The notes under the pieces are model-generated. The model was not told the DNA's origin, searched no databases, and was given only the letters and a program-made list of their open reading frames with translations. This document shows, piece after piece, positions 41,954 to 52,540 of a stretch of DNA of 64,000 bases. The translations under genes and the position numbers were made by a program. The stretch spans positions 1 through 64,000 of the forward strand of contig NZ_LELK01000015.1 of NCBI RefSeq assembly GCF_001039475.1, in the 5' to 3' direction. Origin of the DNA: Guptibacillus hwajinpoensis (GTDB lineage Bacteria; Bacillota; Bacilli; Bacillales; Guptibacillaceae). Positions within the stretch are counted from its first letter, which is position 1, and every line of letters begins with the position of its first letter.

Positions 41954-42971
41954 AATCTGGATCGTTAGGTTCTTCTGCATTACCAGTTGTACTTCTTGTA
42001 GATGCATCCATAAGCTTTACTAATTCGTCAGGTGAAAGGACTTTCATGTTATCTAACTTTTTAGTTAATGCTTCTTTTAGTTCTCTCTCTTGATGATTAT
42101 TCTGATACTCGATTACATTCTTTATGATACCGTCGGTGTGCAGATCTACATTAAAATCTTGATACCCTACCGTAAATCCCCCACCATTAATAAGAACGAT
42201 TAAAAGTGCAACTACACCAATTGTTTTCACTTTCCCGATAAGCTCTATTTTACCAGGTGAGTTAAGATTTAATTTTACTTCAATATTGCCCGAGTCTAGG
42301 TTGGCATTCATCACTTTATTAAAATCCTCAATTGAATTGAGAAGGTTATTACCTAAGCCGAATAAATCATTTGCATTGATTTTTTTGTCTGTAGTAACTT
42401 CTAATATCAAATGAGCCTCGCCATTTTTAACGAAAAAGTCGTTAATAGTTCTGTCAATAAATGTGGCATATTCATTTGCATTAGTTATTGTATGATGAGA
42501 ATAAATTAATTTATAGAGGTATGGGTCAAGAGATGCTTTGCTTACTCTTTTTAACCACTTTACTTCCTTTCTTTTTTCACAAACAATTTCCTTTTCGGAG
42601 ACTTCTTCTGTATAAATAGTATCGCTTTCAACTTCCCCGAAAGTGATGATATCTGAGTTTTTACTAGGTATTAATACAATATCTCCCTGTTTAATTTCAG
42701 TAGAAAATTTAGCTAGTTGATTGGCTAAATGCTTGTTTTGTTGTGTATCTGGATATAATTCATGTACTTTTTCAGCAATACTTTCAATGGGCTTTAATGA
42801 TTTTTTGTCTTTCTTAAAATTAATGAAGATATCTTCAGCTTTAATTTTGTTCCAACCAATTCCTATATAGCTACCCTTAATGAAATTCTCGTAAAATTTT
42901 CCACTATTAGTTCTTACTAACCAATAATTTCGATTAGATGGAATAACAGGTAACATTTCCAAAATAGACAT
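41943..42971 (-). CDS. Unknown protein: PUA/EVE-like N-terminus plus membrane segment
   Basis: The 342-residue protein begins with NYWLVRTNSGKFYENFI and SYIGIGWNKI, the pattern of PUA-like domains at the front of several Mrr-type restriction and other defence proteins; GDIVLIPSKNSDIITFGEV continues the barrel. Residues about 180-235 form a mixed alpha/beta region; VVALLIVLINGGGF near 253 looks like one membrane segment. A charged helical tail follows. I recognise no catalytic motif. High A/T content and the recombinase remnant nearby suggest horizontal transfer. A role in defence is inference only. Confidence 0.6.
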   Translation of the reverse strand: MSILEMLPVIPSNRNYWLVRTNSGKFYENFIKGSYIGIGWNKIKAEDIFINFKKDKKSLKPIESIAEKVHELYPDTQQNKHLANQLAKFSTEIKQGDIVLIPSKNSDIITFGEVESDTIYTEEVSEKEIVCEKRKEVKWLKRVSKASLDPYLYKLIYSHHTITNANEYATFIDRTINDFFVKNGEAHLILEVTTDKKINANDLFGLGNNLLNSIEDFNKVMNANLDSGNIEVKLNLNSPGKIELIGKVKTIGVVALLIVLINGGGFTVGYQDFNVDLHTDGIIKNVIEYQNNHQERELKEALTKKLDNMKVLSPDELVKLMDASTRSTTGNAEEPNDPDSKK

Positions 42972-43141
42972 GTAATCCCCCTCACTAGTAATTCTTAAGG
43001 ATTATATTACCATAAAAGTTTCGTTTTTTGACAAAAAAGACGCAAGTGCTATTCCTTTTTATTTGATTTGTTCAAGCTGTCTACTCAGCACGCGTGGAGT
43101 GTGTAACCTGCTTAAAAAAGAAGTAGATAATTTAATAATAT

Positions 43142-43194
43142 AAAAAAAGCACCTCACCAGACGCCCTTGAAGCGAATGGTAAGGTGCTTTTTTT
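43142..43194 (-). terminator. Terminator of katG
   Basis: AAAAAAGCACCTCACCA and TGGTAAGGTGCTTTTTTT form a long, nearly perfect hairpin directly after the katG stop. Confidence 0.85.
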
Positions 43195-43199
43195 CATTA

Positions 43200-45458
<2,259 letters not shown>

Positions 45459-45488
45459 TTAAGAAAATAAATTATAACCTCTATTAGA

Positions 45489-45503
45489 TTATAATTATAA
45501 TAA
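45489..45503 (-). promoter_or_regulatory. PerR box of katG
   Basis: TTATAATTATAATAA matches the Per box TTATAATNATTATAA at 14 of 15 positions and lies 52 bases upstream of the katG start. PerR represses peroxide-defence genes in Bacillus. Confidence 0.7.
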
Positions 45504-45608
45504 ATTAATAATCATTTTGGAAGAGTTATGCACTAATTTTTGCAAAATAATTTCAAAACCTCGTTGGATAGGGGGGTTACAACTAATAAAATGTAACTCT
45601 TTTAAGCA

Positions 45609-45724
45609 ATAGCTCTTTTCGTAGGCATTTTTGATATTAGATAGTAGTTAATTTCCGCTCCAATTTGCTAAGTGTGGTTTTGAAAAACTGATGAAAAAGC
45701 AACAATCTTTTAGAAAAGAGCCTA
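45609..45724 (-). repeat. TTGGAGCGG repeat, short-form copy 3
   Basis: Read on the minus strand it runs from GGCTCTTTTCTAAAAGATTG through CCACACTTAGC and AATTGGAGCGGAAATTAAC to GAAAAGAGC. It has both inverted ends, like the 34.7-kb copy, but lacks the internal G/C-rich hairpin. It lies between katG and the Cof-type phosphatase with no gene overlap. Confidence 0.78.
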
Positions 45725-45869
45725 AATAACAGACTAGTAATGAATATGGGTAGGCTCGAAAGGGAAGAAGCGCAATTGCTTCAGGTTCATTCAACCTACT
45801 ATTAATACTTTCGATTTTATTACGAGTTTACCTCTTTCAAAAAACAGTTAAGAGCACATCCATTAACAG

Positions 45870-45905
45870 AAAAAGAGAGACGGTGTTTAAGCCGTCTCTC
45901 TTTTC
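45870..45905 (-). terminator. Terminator of the Cof-type phosphatase gene
   Basis: AAAAAGAGAGACGG and CCGTCTCTCTTTT form a strong stem immediately after the stop codon of the minus-strand gene. Confidence 0.87.
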
Positions 45906-45911
45906 TTAAAA

Positions 45912-46736
45912 TTATTTTGTTATGAGCTGATCTTGTAATAGAAACTTTTCAACTACTTTTGCAACTCCATCATTCTTGTTTGTATCTGCAATGTAGTCAG
46001 AAATCTTTTTGATGTCATCTGGAGCATTACCCATCGCAACGCCAAGTCCAGCAAATTCAATCATTTCTTGATCATTGTAGCTGTCTCCAACCGCTATGAC
46101 TTCTTCTCGTTTGATGCCGCATTCGTTAATGAGCTTTTCGATACTCGTCCCTTTTGTAATGCCTTTATCAGTAAATTCTAGGAAATAGGGCTTGGAGCGC
46201 ATCACGCTGAATTCTTCTCCTAACTTCTCTTGCAGTTTCTTTTCTACCTTTTTAAGATGCTCTGGTTCGCCAACCATTAACACTTTCACAACTGGTTCGG
46301 TTACACCTTCGACAAATGAATCCACGAGTGTGATTGGTAGACCTGTAAGATTAGACTCAATTGTTGTGTATGGATTCTCTTCTGTGGTAATAATTGTATC
46401 CCCAACATAAGTGTGAATATAAACGTCTTCTTGAACGCTAATTTCATACAGTCTTTGAACAGCTTCTAGACTTAAAGTCGAACTGAAAAATTCCTCTTTG
46501 GATTCGCAGTTAATAATTTTACCGCCATTAAATGAAAGGATATAGCTTTCATAGTCAGCAAGAAGCAGTTCTTCAGCAAATGAATTCATTCCAAATGTCG
46601 GCCGACCGGATGCAAGAACTACTTTCTTTCCTTCTTGTTGAGCCTTCATAAGAGCTTCTTTAGTACGAACAGAAATCGTTTGATCACTATTCAGCAATGT
46701 ATCGTCTAAATCTAATACAATCATTTTGTAAGCCAA
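45912..46736 (-). CDS. Cof-type HAD-IIB phosphatase
   Basis: This is a predicted cytoplasmic sugar-phosphate or nucleotide phosphatase of 274 residues. HAD motif I is VLDLDDTLLNS with Asp9 and Asp11, motif II is LASGRP, and motifs III/IV include Lys in TKGTSIEKL and the GDSYNDQEM loop. A C2b cap lies between. The substrate cannot be read from the sequence. The start is TTG 46736 with AGAGAGGG upstream; an ATG lies four codons later. Confidence 0.88.
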   Translation of the reverse strand: MAYKMIVLDLDDTLLNSDQTISVRTKEALMKAQQEGKKVVLASGRPTFGMNSFAEELLLADYESYILSFNGGKIINCESKEEFFSSTLSLEAVQRLYEISVQEDVYIHTYVGDTIITTEENPYTTIESNLTGLPITLVDSFVEGVTEPVVKVLMVGEPEHLKKVEKKLQEKLGEEFSVMRSKPYFLEFTDKGITKGTSIEKLINECGIKREEVIAVGDSYNDQEMIEFAGLGVAMGNAPDDIKKISDYIADTNKNDGVAKVVEKFLLQDQLITK

Positions 46737-47101
46737 GTTAAATAACCCTCTCTTTTTCGATATTCTTTATACATTCTACTAGATTTCAGTAGAAATAGGG
46801 GACGAATGTTTGGAAGAATAGGTTTTACGGGAATAGAAGGTATATTGGTAAAGTGTTGGATTCACCCTAGTAAAAGAAGGAAGGTCTGAACGACAGCGTC
46901 GTGTAATTCAAAGGAATGACCTTTAGGAAGCATAATTATTGACCATCTTTATCAAGGGAAGTATCTTTGGACTTATCACTTAACTGTGCTTTTTTTAGTT
47001 ACAGTTATCATATACACCTATAACCATTTGGAGCATAGGTATTGTTCCAACATTATATTTCTATATATTAAGTACATTAACGAATTAAAGGAGAGTTCAC
47101 A
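46737..47101. other. Divergent intergenic region without gene
   Basis: This stretch separates two divergent genes. I see no convincing small gene, no RNA gene and no repeat shared with the rest of the window. Promoters for both flanks must lie here; only a weak TATAAA-type element on the minus strand near 46770 and an imperfect inverted repeat (TTGGA..TCCAA, 47027-47050) are visible. Confidence 0.4.
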
Positions 47102-48406
47102 ATGGAGAACTATCAAGAACTTACAGCAAAGCAAAAAACATTTTTCCAGAGCGGGAAAACCAAAGATGTGCAATATCGTCTTAATGCATTAACTAAATTG
47201 AAAGAAATAATGACGTCACATGAGCAAGAAATTCTAGACGCTTTGAAAGCCGATCTTAATAAACCAGAAGTCGAAACAAAGCGTGCAGAAATTGGTCTTG
47301 TAATCGGTGAAATTAACTTTATGATTGAGAACTTGTCTTCTTGGGCAACTACTCAAGAAGTAGAAACTCCTTCTACTCATGAAGGTGCTACGAGTTTTAT
47401 AATTTCTGAACCTTATGGATCAGCCCTTGTTATTGCACCATGGAACTATCCGATTCAACTTGCCCTCGCTCCATTAGCCGGAGCTATTGCAGCAGGAAAC
47501 TGCGCTGTATTGAAACCATCTGAGTTAACACCTCACACATCTAGTCTTTTAGCTAAAATGATTAATGAGAATTTCTCTGAAGAATATTTGCGTGTTGTTG
47601 AAGGAGAAGTGGAAACGAGTACTGCTCTATTAAAAGAGAAATTTGACTACATCTTCTTCACAGGTAGTACAGGCGTAGGGAAAATCGTTGCGGAAGCGGC
47701 AGCAAAACATTTAACACCTACGACATTAGAGTTAGGCGGTAAGAGCCCTGCTATTGTCCATGAGGATGCTGACCTAGATGAGACCGCAACCCGAATTGCG
47801 CGAAGTAAATTTGCGAATGCTGGTCAAACTTGTGTTGCTCCAGATTACCTTCTCGTACACCGTAGCGTAAAAGATCAGTTGATTGCTAAAATGCAGGAAG
47901 TGATTACAGCAACGTACGGAGAAAACGTTTCGGAAAATCTTGAGTTCCCACATGTTGTAAGTGAACGACACTTTGATCGTTTACACCAATTCTTAAATGA
48001 TGGGGAGACCGTAGTGGGAGGTAATTCAGATAGATCTCGCCTATTCATTGAACCTACTATCTTAGATCATATTTCTTGGGAAGATTCTATTATGCAAGAT
48101 GAAATTTTCGGCCCAATTTTACCTGTTCTTGTGTACGATGAATTGCCTAAAGCAATTGATGCAATCGTGGAGCGCCCTAAGCCATTAGCTCTCTATCTGT
48201 TCACTGATAATGAAAAAGTACAAGATGACGTATTGACGAAGATTTCATTTGGTGGTGGTGCGATTAATGATGCAATTAATCACATGACAACACACTATCT
48301 ACCATTTGGTGGTGTTGGGAATAGTGGAATGGGAGCTTATCATGGTAAAGCGAGCTTCGATACATTCTCGCACTTCAAGAGTATTCTTAAGCGTTCAAAC
48401 AAATAG
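47102..48406 (+). CDS. Aldehyde dehydrogenase (class 3-like, YwdH-like)
   Basis: This is an NAD(P)-dependent oxidation enzyme for aliphatic or aromatic aldehydes. Catalytic Cys244 lies in NAGQTCVAPDY, general base Glu210 in TLELGGKSP, and Asn115 in PWNYP. FTGSTGVGK binds the cofactor. At 434 residues it is somewhat shorter than the usual 455 of this class but all core motifs are there. AAAGGAGAG precedes ATG 47102. It has no operon partner, so the substrate is open. Confidence 0.92.
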   Translation: MENYQELTAKQKTFFQSGKTKDVQYRLNALTKLKEIMTSHEQEILDALKADLNKPEVETKRAEIGLVIGEINFMIENLSSWATTQEVETPSTHEGATSFIISEPYGSALVIAPWNYPIQLALAPLAGAIAAGNCAVLKPSELTPHTSSLLAKMINENFSEEYLRVVEGEVETSTALLKEKFDYIFFTGSTGVGKIVAEAAAKHLTPTTLELGGKSPAIVHEDADLDETATRIARSKFANAGQTCVAPDYLLVHRSVKDQLIAKMQEVITATYGENVSENLEFPHVVSERHFDRLHQFLNDGETVVGGNSDRSRLFIEPTILDHISWEDSIMQDEIFGPILPVLVYDELPKAIDAIVERPKPLALYLFTDNEKVQDDVLTKISFGGGAINDAINHMTTHYLPFGGVGNSGMGAYHGKASFDTFSHFKSILKRSNK

Positions 48407-48551
48407 GAAATCTATAGGTTAGTAGATCATGCTTTAATCAAAGTACTAGCGGGTATAGTACAAATGTGTAGCAGTAAACGTAAAAATTCGTATAACACGA
48501 GAGTGCCGTAGTTCAGTTTGATTCTTATTATGTATAGAAAGGATGTAGAGA

Positions 48552-49202
48552 ATGAAGGTTCTAATTGTTGGAGCAAACGGTCAGATAGGAAAGCACCTTG
48601 TTTCATTTATTCAAGATCATAACGATTTAGAAGCGAAAGTAATGATACGTAAGGAGGAGCAAGCAGCTTCTTTTAAAGAGTTAGGTGCAGAAACCGCGGT
48701 TGTTGATTTGGAGGAAGATGTTCAAGCGATAGCGAAAGCGGCTGAGGGAGTAGATGCGATTGTCTTTACAGCAGGTTCTGGACCAAACACTGGGGCAGAC
48801 AAAACCATTCTAGTTGATTTAGATGGTGCTGTTAAAACAATGAAGGCAGCAGAAGAGGCTGGCGTGAAGCGCTTTGTCATGATTAGTTCTTTCGATACGA
48901 CGCGTGAAGCCATCCAATCAGCACCGTCATCTTTTGCACCTTACGTAGCAGCAAAGCATTATGCAGATGAATGGTTGAAATCGACTGATTTGGATTACAC
49001 GATCATTCACCCAGGTGCACTATCAAATGACGATGGTATAGGAAAAGTGAATGCCGCATCTAGAGTAGAAAGAAATGAAATTCCTCGCGAAGATGTGGCG
49101 AGTGTGATTGTGGCTACTTTAGAAAATGATGCGACGATTGGCAAAGAATTTCAAGTAGTAACAGGAACGAATTCGATTAAGGACGAGATCGATTCACTCT
49201 AA
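48552..49202 (+). CDS. NAD(P)-binding SDR-like protein, YhfK-like
   Basis: This 216-residue atypical short-chain dehydrogenase/reductase has the nucleotide loop VGANGQIGKHL (7-17), a conserved AGSGPNTGADKT segment, the VMISSFDT strand and YVAAKHYADEWL, with Tyr and Lys at the positions of the SDR active site, then YTIIHPGAL. It resembles B. subtilis YhfK and other NmrA-like proteins. Reductase activity is plausible; the substrate is unknown. Confidence 0.85.
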   Translation: MKVLIVGANGQIGKHLVSFIQDHNDLEAKVMIRKEEQAASFKELGAETAVVDLEEDVQAIAKAAEGVDAIVFTAGSGPNTGADKTILVDLDGAVKTMKAAEEAGVKRFVMISSFDTTREAIQSAPSSFAPYVAAKHYADEWLKSTDLDYTIIHPGALSNDDGIGKVNAASRVERNEIPREDVASVIVATLENDATIGKEFQVVTGTNSIKDEIDSL

Positions 49203-49211
49203 TAGAGTAAT

Positions 49212-49246
49212 AATGGCCCCTTGTATAATTCATACAAGGGGCCATT
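49212..49246. terminator. Hairpin after the SDR gene
   Basis: AATGGCCCCTTGTAT and ATACAAGGGGCCATT are perfect 15-bp arms around a 5-base loop. A clear T run is lacking on either side, so termination efficiency is uncertain. Confidence 0.65.
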
Positions 49247-49333
49247 GCTTTGTCTTGATAATTTGTATTTAATTGATTTTATTTTACAGATTTGAAAAAA
49301 CAAGCATTTGCAGGGCAGATGCTTAATTAGATT

Positions 49334-50383
49334 TTACTTTGCTAATTCATCTCGATCAGCAGCCATCGGTGGTTGTTCTAACCAATTTCTTTCGATCAGC
49401 ATTTTAACACCGTCATTTGAGAATTTGGCGATTTCTGTAACTAATCTTGCAACATCTACTGAAATATCATATCTGAATGTCGATGTTAAACCAATCCCAT
49501 AATTGAATAAGCTTCCCGCATTAGCTAATGCAACGTGATAAAGCATTAGCTTTTCTGAGAAAGGAGCAACTTTTGATTCTAACACTTCAGGATCCCATAG
49601 CTGAGGAGCAGGTAAGTGATCTTTTGTAAGAAAATCTTGAAGAATAACGATGTTTTTATGTGATATATCTCTTCCTCGCAATATATACTTCTTGATATCT
49701 TCCGATTGAACTACCTGACTAAATGCCATCATTAGGGACTTTCCTAATTGATTTGAATCTAAATTCACATACATGCTCGTTATTTCTGTAGAGGTCATCG
49801 GTCTTTGTTTACCAATTAATTTGTGTAGAAAATCTTTTGATTCAACGAATTTCACTTCAGTAGGAACTGGGATAAATGGAGACCTTATAATTAACCCTTT
49901 TGCTAACATTGCATCCATCGTTTCTTGATATAAATCATTCATATCTTTAACACATTGAGAAAAGTATTCTCTAACATCGGCTCTGAACGATACGGTTAGA
50001 GCATTAGAGAACTGAAGTAAGTTAATTCTAGACGTTTCCTTTAAGTAAAAGAGGTAGAATTTATCGGTAAAAACAGCCGGGGCTTGATCATTAACATCGT
50101 TTTTTCCGAAGCCTGCTGGAATCGCAAAACTTTCTTTATTGAATAGATCTTCTAACTTCATCATATGCTGCTTTGTCATATTACTGGCTTTTTCAAGGAT
50201 GGCTTTGATGCGTTCATCGTCTACATTAGAAAGGTAATGCGTATATACACAGTTTAACAACGACTCACCTATATAATTTTTCCATAGCTCACCGAGCTCA
50301 GAGGAAGTAAGGGTAATATGTCTACCATCTTGATTAGTCAAAACATCACGCTCCCAGTATGTATTCCATACTAGCGTTTCCAC
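49334..50383 (-). CDS. DUF3231 family protein
   Basis: The 349-residue protein has two related alpha-helical halves of about 165 residues each: LTSSELGELWKNYIGESLLNCVYTHYL in the first and MTSTEITSMYVNLDSNQLGKSLMMAFSQVV in the second, each followed by the same helix pattern. This is the architecture of DUF3231 proteins of Bacillaceae, thought to be ferritin-like bundles of unknown function. The start is a GTG at 50383 without a good ribosome site, so the N-terminus is uncertain. No signal peptide is seen. Confidence 0.75.
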   Translation of the reverse strand: METLVWNTYWERDVLTNQDGRHITLTSSELGELWKNYIGESLLNCVYTHYLSNVDDERIKAILEKASNMTKQHMMKLEDLFNKESFAIPAGFGKNDVNDQAPAVFTDKFYLFYLKETSRINLLQFSNALTVSFRADVREYFSQCVKDMNDLYQETMDAMLAKGLIIRSPFIPVPTEVKFVESKDFLHKLIGKQRPMTSTEITSMYVNLDSNQLGKSLMMAFSQVVQSEDIKKYILRGRDISHKNIVILQDFLTKDHLPAPQLWDPEVLESKVAPFSEKLMLYHVALANAGSLFNYGIGLTSTFRYDISVDVARLVTEIAKFSNDGVKMLIERNWLEQPPMAADRDELAK

Positions 50384-50434
50384 AAGAAGGGTATTTATTC
50401 TTTTTAGTAAATTACCTAAACGATAGAGGGTTTA

Positions 50435-51469
50435 TTAGTTTGCAGATGGAACAAATGTATCTGAAATATGAGTCGTCACTGGACCATAAACGTCCTGTTT
50501 GTTTTCAGGATATGTAATAATAAACCGGTTGAATACGTCATTACCATAGAAAAACTTATCATAAATAATCATTCCATTTTCTACATAAGATAGCACGAAC
50601 CAATTATCTGCCAATCGATCATAAGCGATTGGAACTGAAATAGTGTCTATCGATTGCTGATAGATATCCTCGATTGTTTCATCCCTAACATTATGAGAAC
50701 CAAAAACTGTGATTTCCAACTCTTCATTATAGAATGTTAATCCATCTCCATTTGTTGGTGGAGATCCCGCTGTTAAATACGATGGGTACTCAATTTTAAA
50801 TCTGAATCTTTCATTAGTGTAGGAAGTGTAAGTTATTCCTTCATCAACTTTCTCAGTATCTTTTTTTGTAGTAGCGGCTTTACCTTCTGTTTGGTCTGTA
50901 GAGGCGGAAACATTTACGTCTTCCAACTCATCTAAAGACTTATGAACTCTTTTAGTAAGCTTCGCTAATTCATCCTTGTAATAAGAAAGTGCATCTTCAG
51001 ACTGAAGTTTCATATTAAGGGATTGAATTTCTTCGAGGGCGCGATTATATTCTTCTATTGAAATGAGTTGGTTAATTGTATCTATTGTCTCTTCTGTAGC
51101 AACAAGTTCTTCTTGTTCATCTAGAATCGTCATTTGCCATTTCCTTGCCTCTTTTTGAACAGTTATTAATCCATCATCTTGATTTGCAATCGCTTTAAAG
51201 GCATCTAGAGAAGAAACGTATTTTTCTTGATGATAGAGATCAATACCTTCTTCCATTTGACTTGCTTGTTCGAAATAAGTAAGGGCTTTTTTATTGTTTG
51301 CTTGTTCTGATAAAGCAACTTCAAAATAAATGGCTGCTTGATGATAATCTTGCTGACCAATACTATCAATTCCTTTACCCATTGCATTTTGGTAGTCGCT
51401 GCTCGCACATGAGGTGAGAAGAGTAATGCAAAGAATACCAACTGATAAGAAGGTGGAACGATGTTTCAT
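50435..51469 (-). CDS. Lipoprotein with TPR-like helices and a C-terminal beta domain
   Basis: The 344-residue protein has a signal sequence with a lipobox-like LLTSC at about residues 17-21. Residues about 30-170 are helical repeats of TPR type (QDYHQAAIYFEVALSEQANNKKAL, then EKYVSSLDAFKAI and EEYNRALEEI). After a low-complexity linker rich in Thr and Lys, a beta-rich domain begins FRFKIEYPSYLTAGSPPTNGDG. AAGGAG precedes the ATG. I do not recognise a named family; a surface-anchored scaffold role is a guess. Confidence 0.7.
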   Translation of the reverse strand: MKHRSTFLSVGILCITLLTSCASSDYQNAMGKGIDSIGQQDYHQAAIYFEVALSEQANNKKALTYFEQASQMEEGIDLYHQEKYVSSLDAFKAIANQDDGLITVQKEARKWQMTILDEQEELVATEETIDTINQLISIEEYNRALEEIQSLNMKLQSEDALSYYKDELAKLTKRVHKSLDELEDVNVSASTDQTEGKAATTKKDTEKVDEGITYTSYTNERFRFKIEYPSYLTAGSPPTNGDGLTFYNEELEITVFGSHNVRDETIEDIYQQSIDTISVPIAYDRLADNWFVLSYVENGMIIYDKFFYGNDVFNRFIITYPENKQDVYGPVTTHISDTFVPSAN

Positions 51470-51566
51470 ATAAGAACTCCTTTGATATGGTAGTTACTAG
51501 CAATTGTATTTTATCAGAAACTATGACTATTGTAGGTCATTTTTCCAAATATTTCTTAAACTAATG

Positions 51567-51605
51567 TAAAAACAACCACTGGAGATTCTTCTTCAGTGGT
51601 TGCAA
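51567..51605 (-). terminator. Terminator of the YjcZ gene
   Basis: On the minus strand GCAACCACTG and CAGTGGTTGT form a stem followed by TTTTTA, just downstream of the stop at 51613. Confidence 0.82.
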
Positions 51606-51612
51606 TGAAAAA

Positions 51613-51774
51613 TTAGCAATCTTCTCCTTTAATAAAAGAAGCGCCAATAATGATAAGAAGGATAAACAATACAACGATTAATGCAAACCCGTTACCATAT
51701 CTTGCGCCACCAACCGGGCCGCAGTTAGCTGGTCCAACTTGGTTTCCATATCCACATCCATAACCGTAACTCAT
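51613..51774 (-). CDS. YjcZ family sporulation protein
   Basis: This 53-residue protein has a Gly/Tyr/Cys-rich start ([19 protein letters not shown]), then the family hallmark [19 protein letters not shown], a single hydrophobic helix. It is preceded by GAGAGGAGATG at a good distance. YjcZ-type proteins are produced in sporulating Bacillus and may be coat or membrane components. It supports a spore-forming host. Confidence 0.85.
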   Translation of the reverse strand: MSYGYGCGYGNQVGPANCGPVGGARYGNGFALIVVLFILLIIIGASFIKGEDC

Positions 51775-51940
51775 ATAATCATCTCCTCTCATTGAATCTA
51801 CTTTATTGTATGAAGGAGAATGCTCTGGTGAATAGGTGATGGACTAGTTCTATTTAAGATAGGTTAATTTTAATATTATTCACAAATAAAAGGACTACTA
51901 TATGAATAGCAGTCCTTCTATCAATTAAATGATCAATAAA

Positions 51941-52540
51941 TTATTTAAACCAACCTTTTTCTTTAAACCTAGAAATGGCTTCAATCCGGTTTGTGACCTC
52001 TAACTTATCGAGTATAACGGAGATATAATTTCGAACAGTTCCAGGAGTAATATATAGCTCACTCGAAATATCTTTCGTATTCTTGCCGTCTGCCATTAGC
52101 TGAATAACTTGCTTCTCACGTTCTGTTAGAGGATTTTCATTACCAAAAGCAAGGTCAACTAGTTCAGGTGAGAAAATCCGCTGGCCCTCCATGATCTTAC
52201 GAATAGAGCTTGCGAGCTCATCACTTGGACTGTCTTTAAGGAGATAACCGCTTACGCCTGCTTTACGTGCTCTTTCGAAGTACCCAGCTCGAGCAAAAGT
52301 GGTTAGGATAATAATTTTACATGATTCGTTACTTAATTCTTCAGCAGCATCAAGTCCGCTTTTTGTAGGCATCTCAATGTCCATGATGCAAACATCAGGC
52401 TTTAGTTTTTTCACTAGGGAACAAGCTTCTTCTCCGTTTGTTGCCTGCCCGACAACCTCCATTCCTTCTTCAAGATCAAGTAAGGAGCCTAGCGCCCCAA
52501 GCAGCATGCGTTGATCTTCTGCTAATACGATGCGTATCAC
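51941..52540 (-). CDS. desR: NarL-type response regulator, DesR-like
   Basis: DesR activates the desaturase gene when phosphorylated by DesK. The receiver has Asp9 and the phosphorylated Asp54 (CIMDIEMP), Thr and Lys partners at LTTFA and LLKDS, and a C-terminal LuxR helix-turn-helix (LTEREKQVIQLMADGKNTKDISSELYITPGTVRNYIS). Its 199 residues equal the B. subtilis length. Its start overlaps the desK stop by 4 bases. Confidence 0.92.
   Translation of the reverse strand: MIRIVLAEDQRMLLGALGSLLDLEEGMEVVGQATNGEEACSLVKKLKPDVCIMDIEMPTKSGLDAAEELSNESCKIIILTTFARAGYFERARKAGVSGYLLKDSPSDELASSIRKIMEGQRIFSPELVDLAFGNENPLTEREKQVIQLMADGKNTKDISSELYITPGTVRNYISVILDKLEVTNRIEAISRFKEKGWFK

Noticed and set aside
46986-47192. 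Plus-strand frame overlapping the aldehyde dehydrogenase start
   Set aside because: It is out of frame with the dehydrogenase and has no ribosome site; its second half is a shadow.
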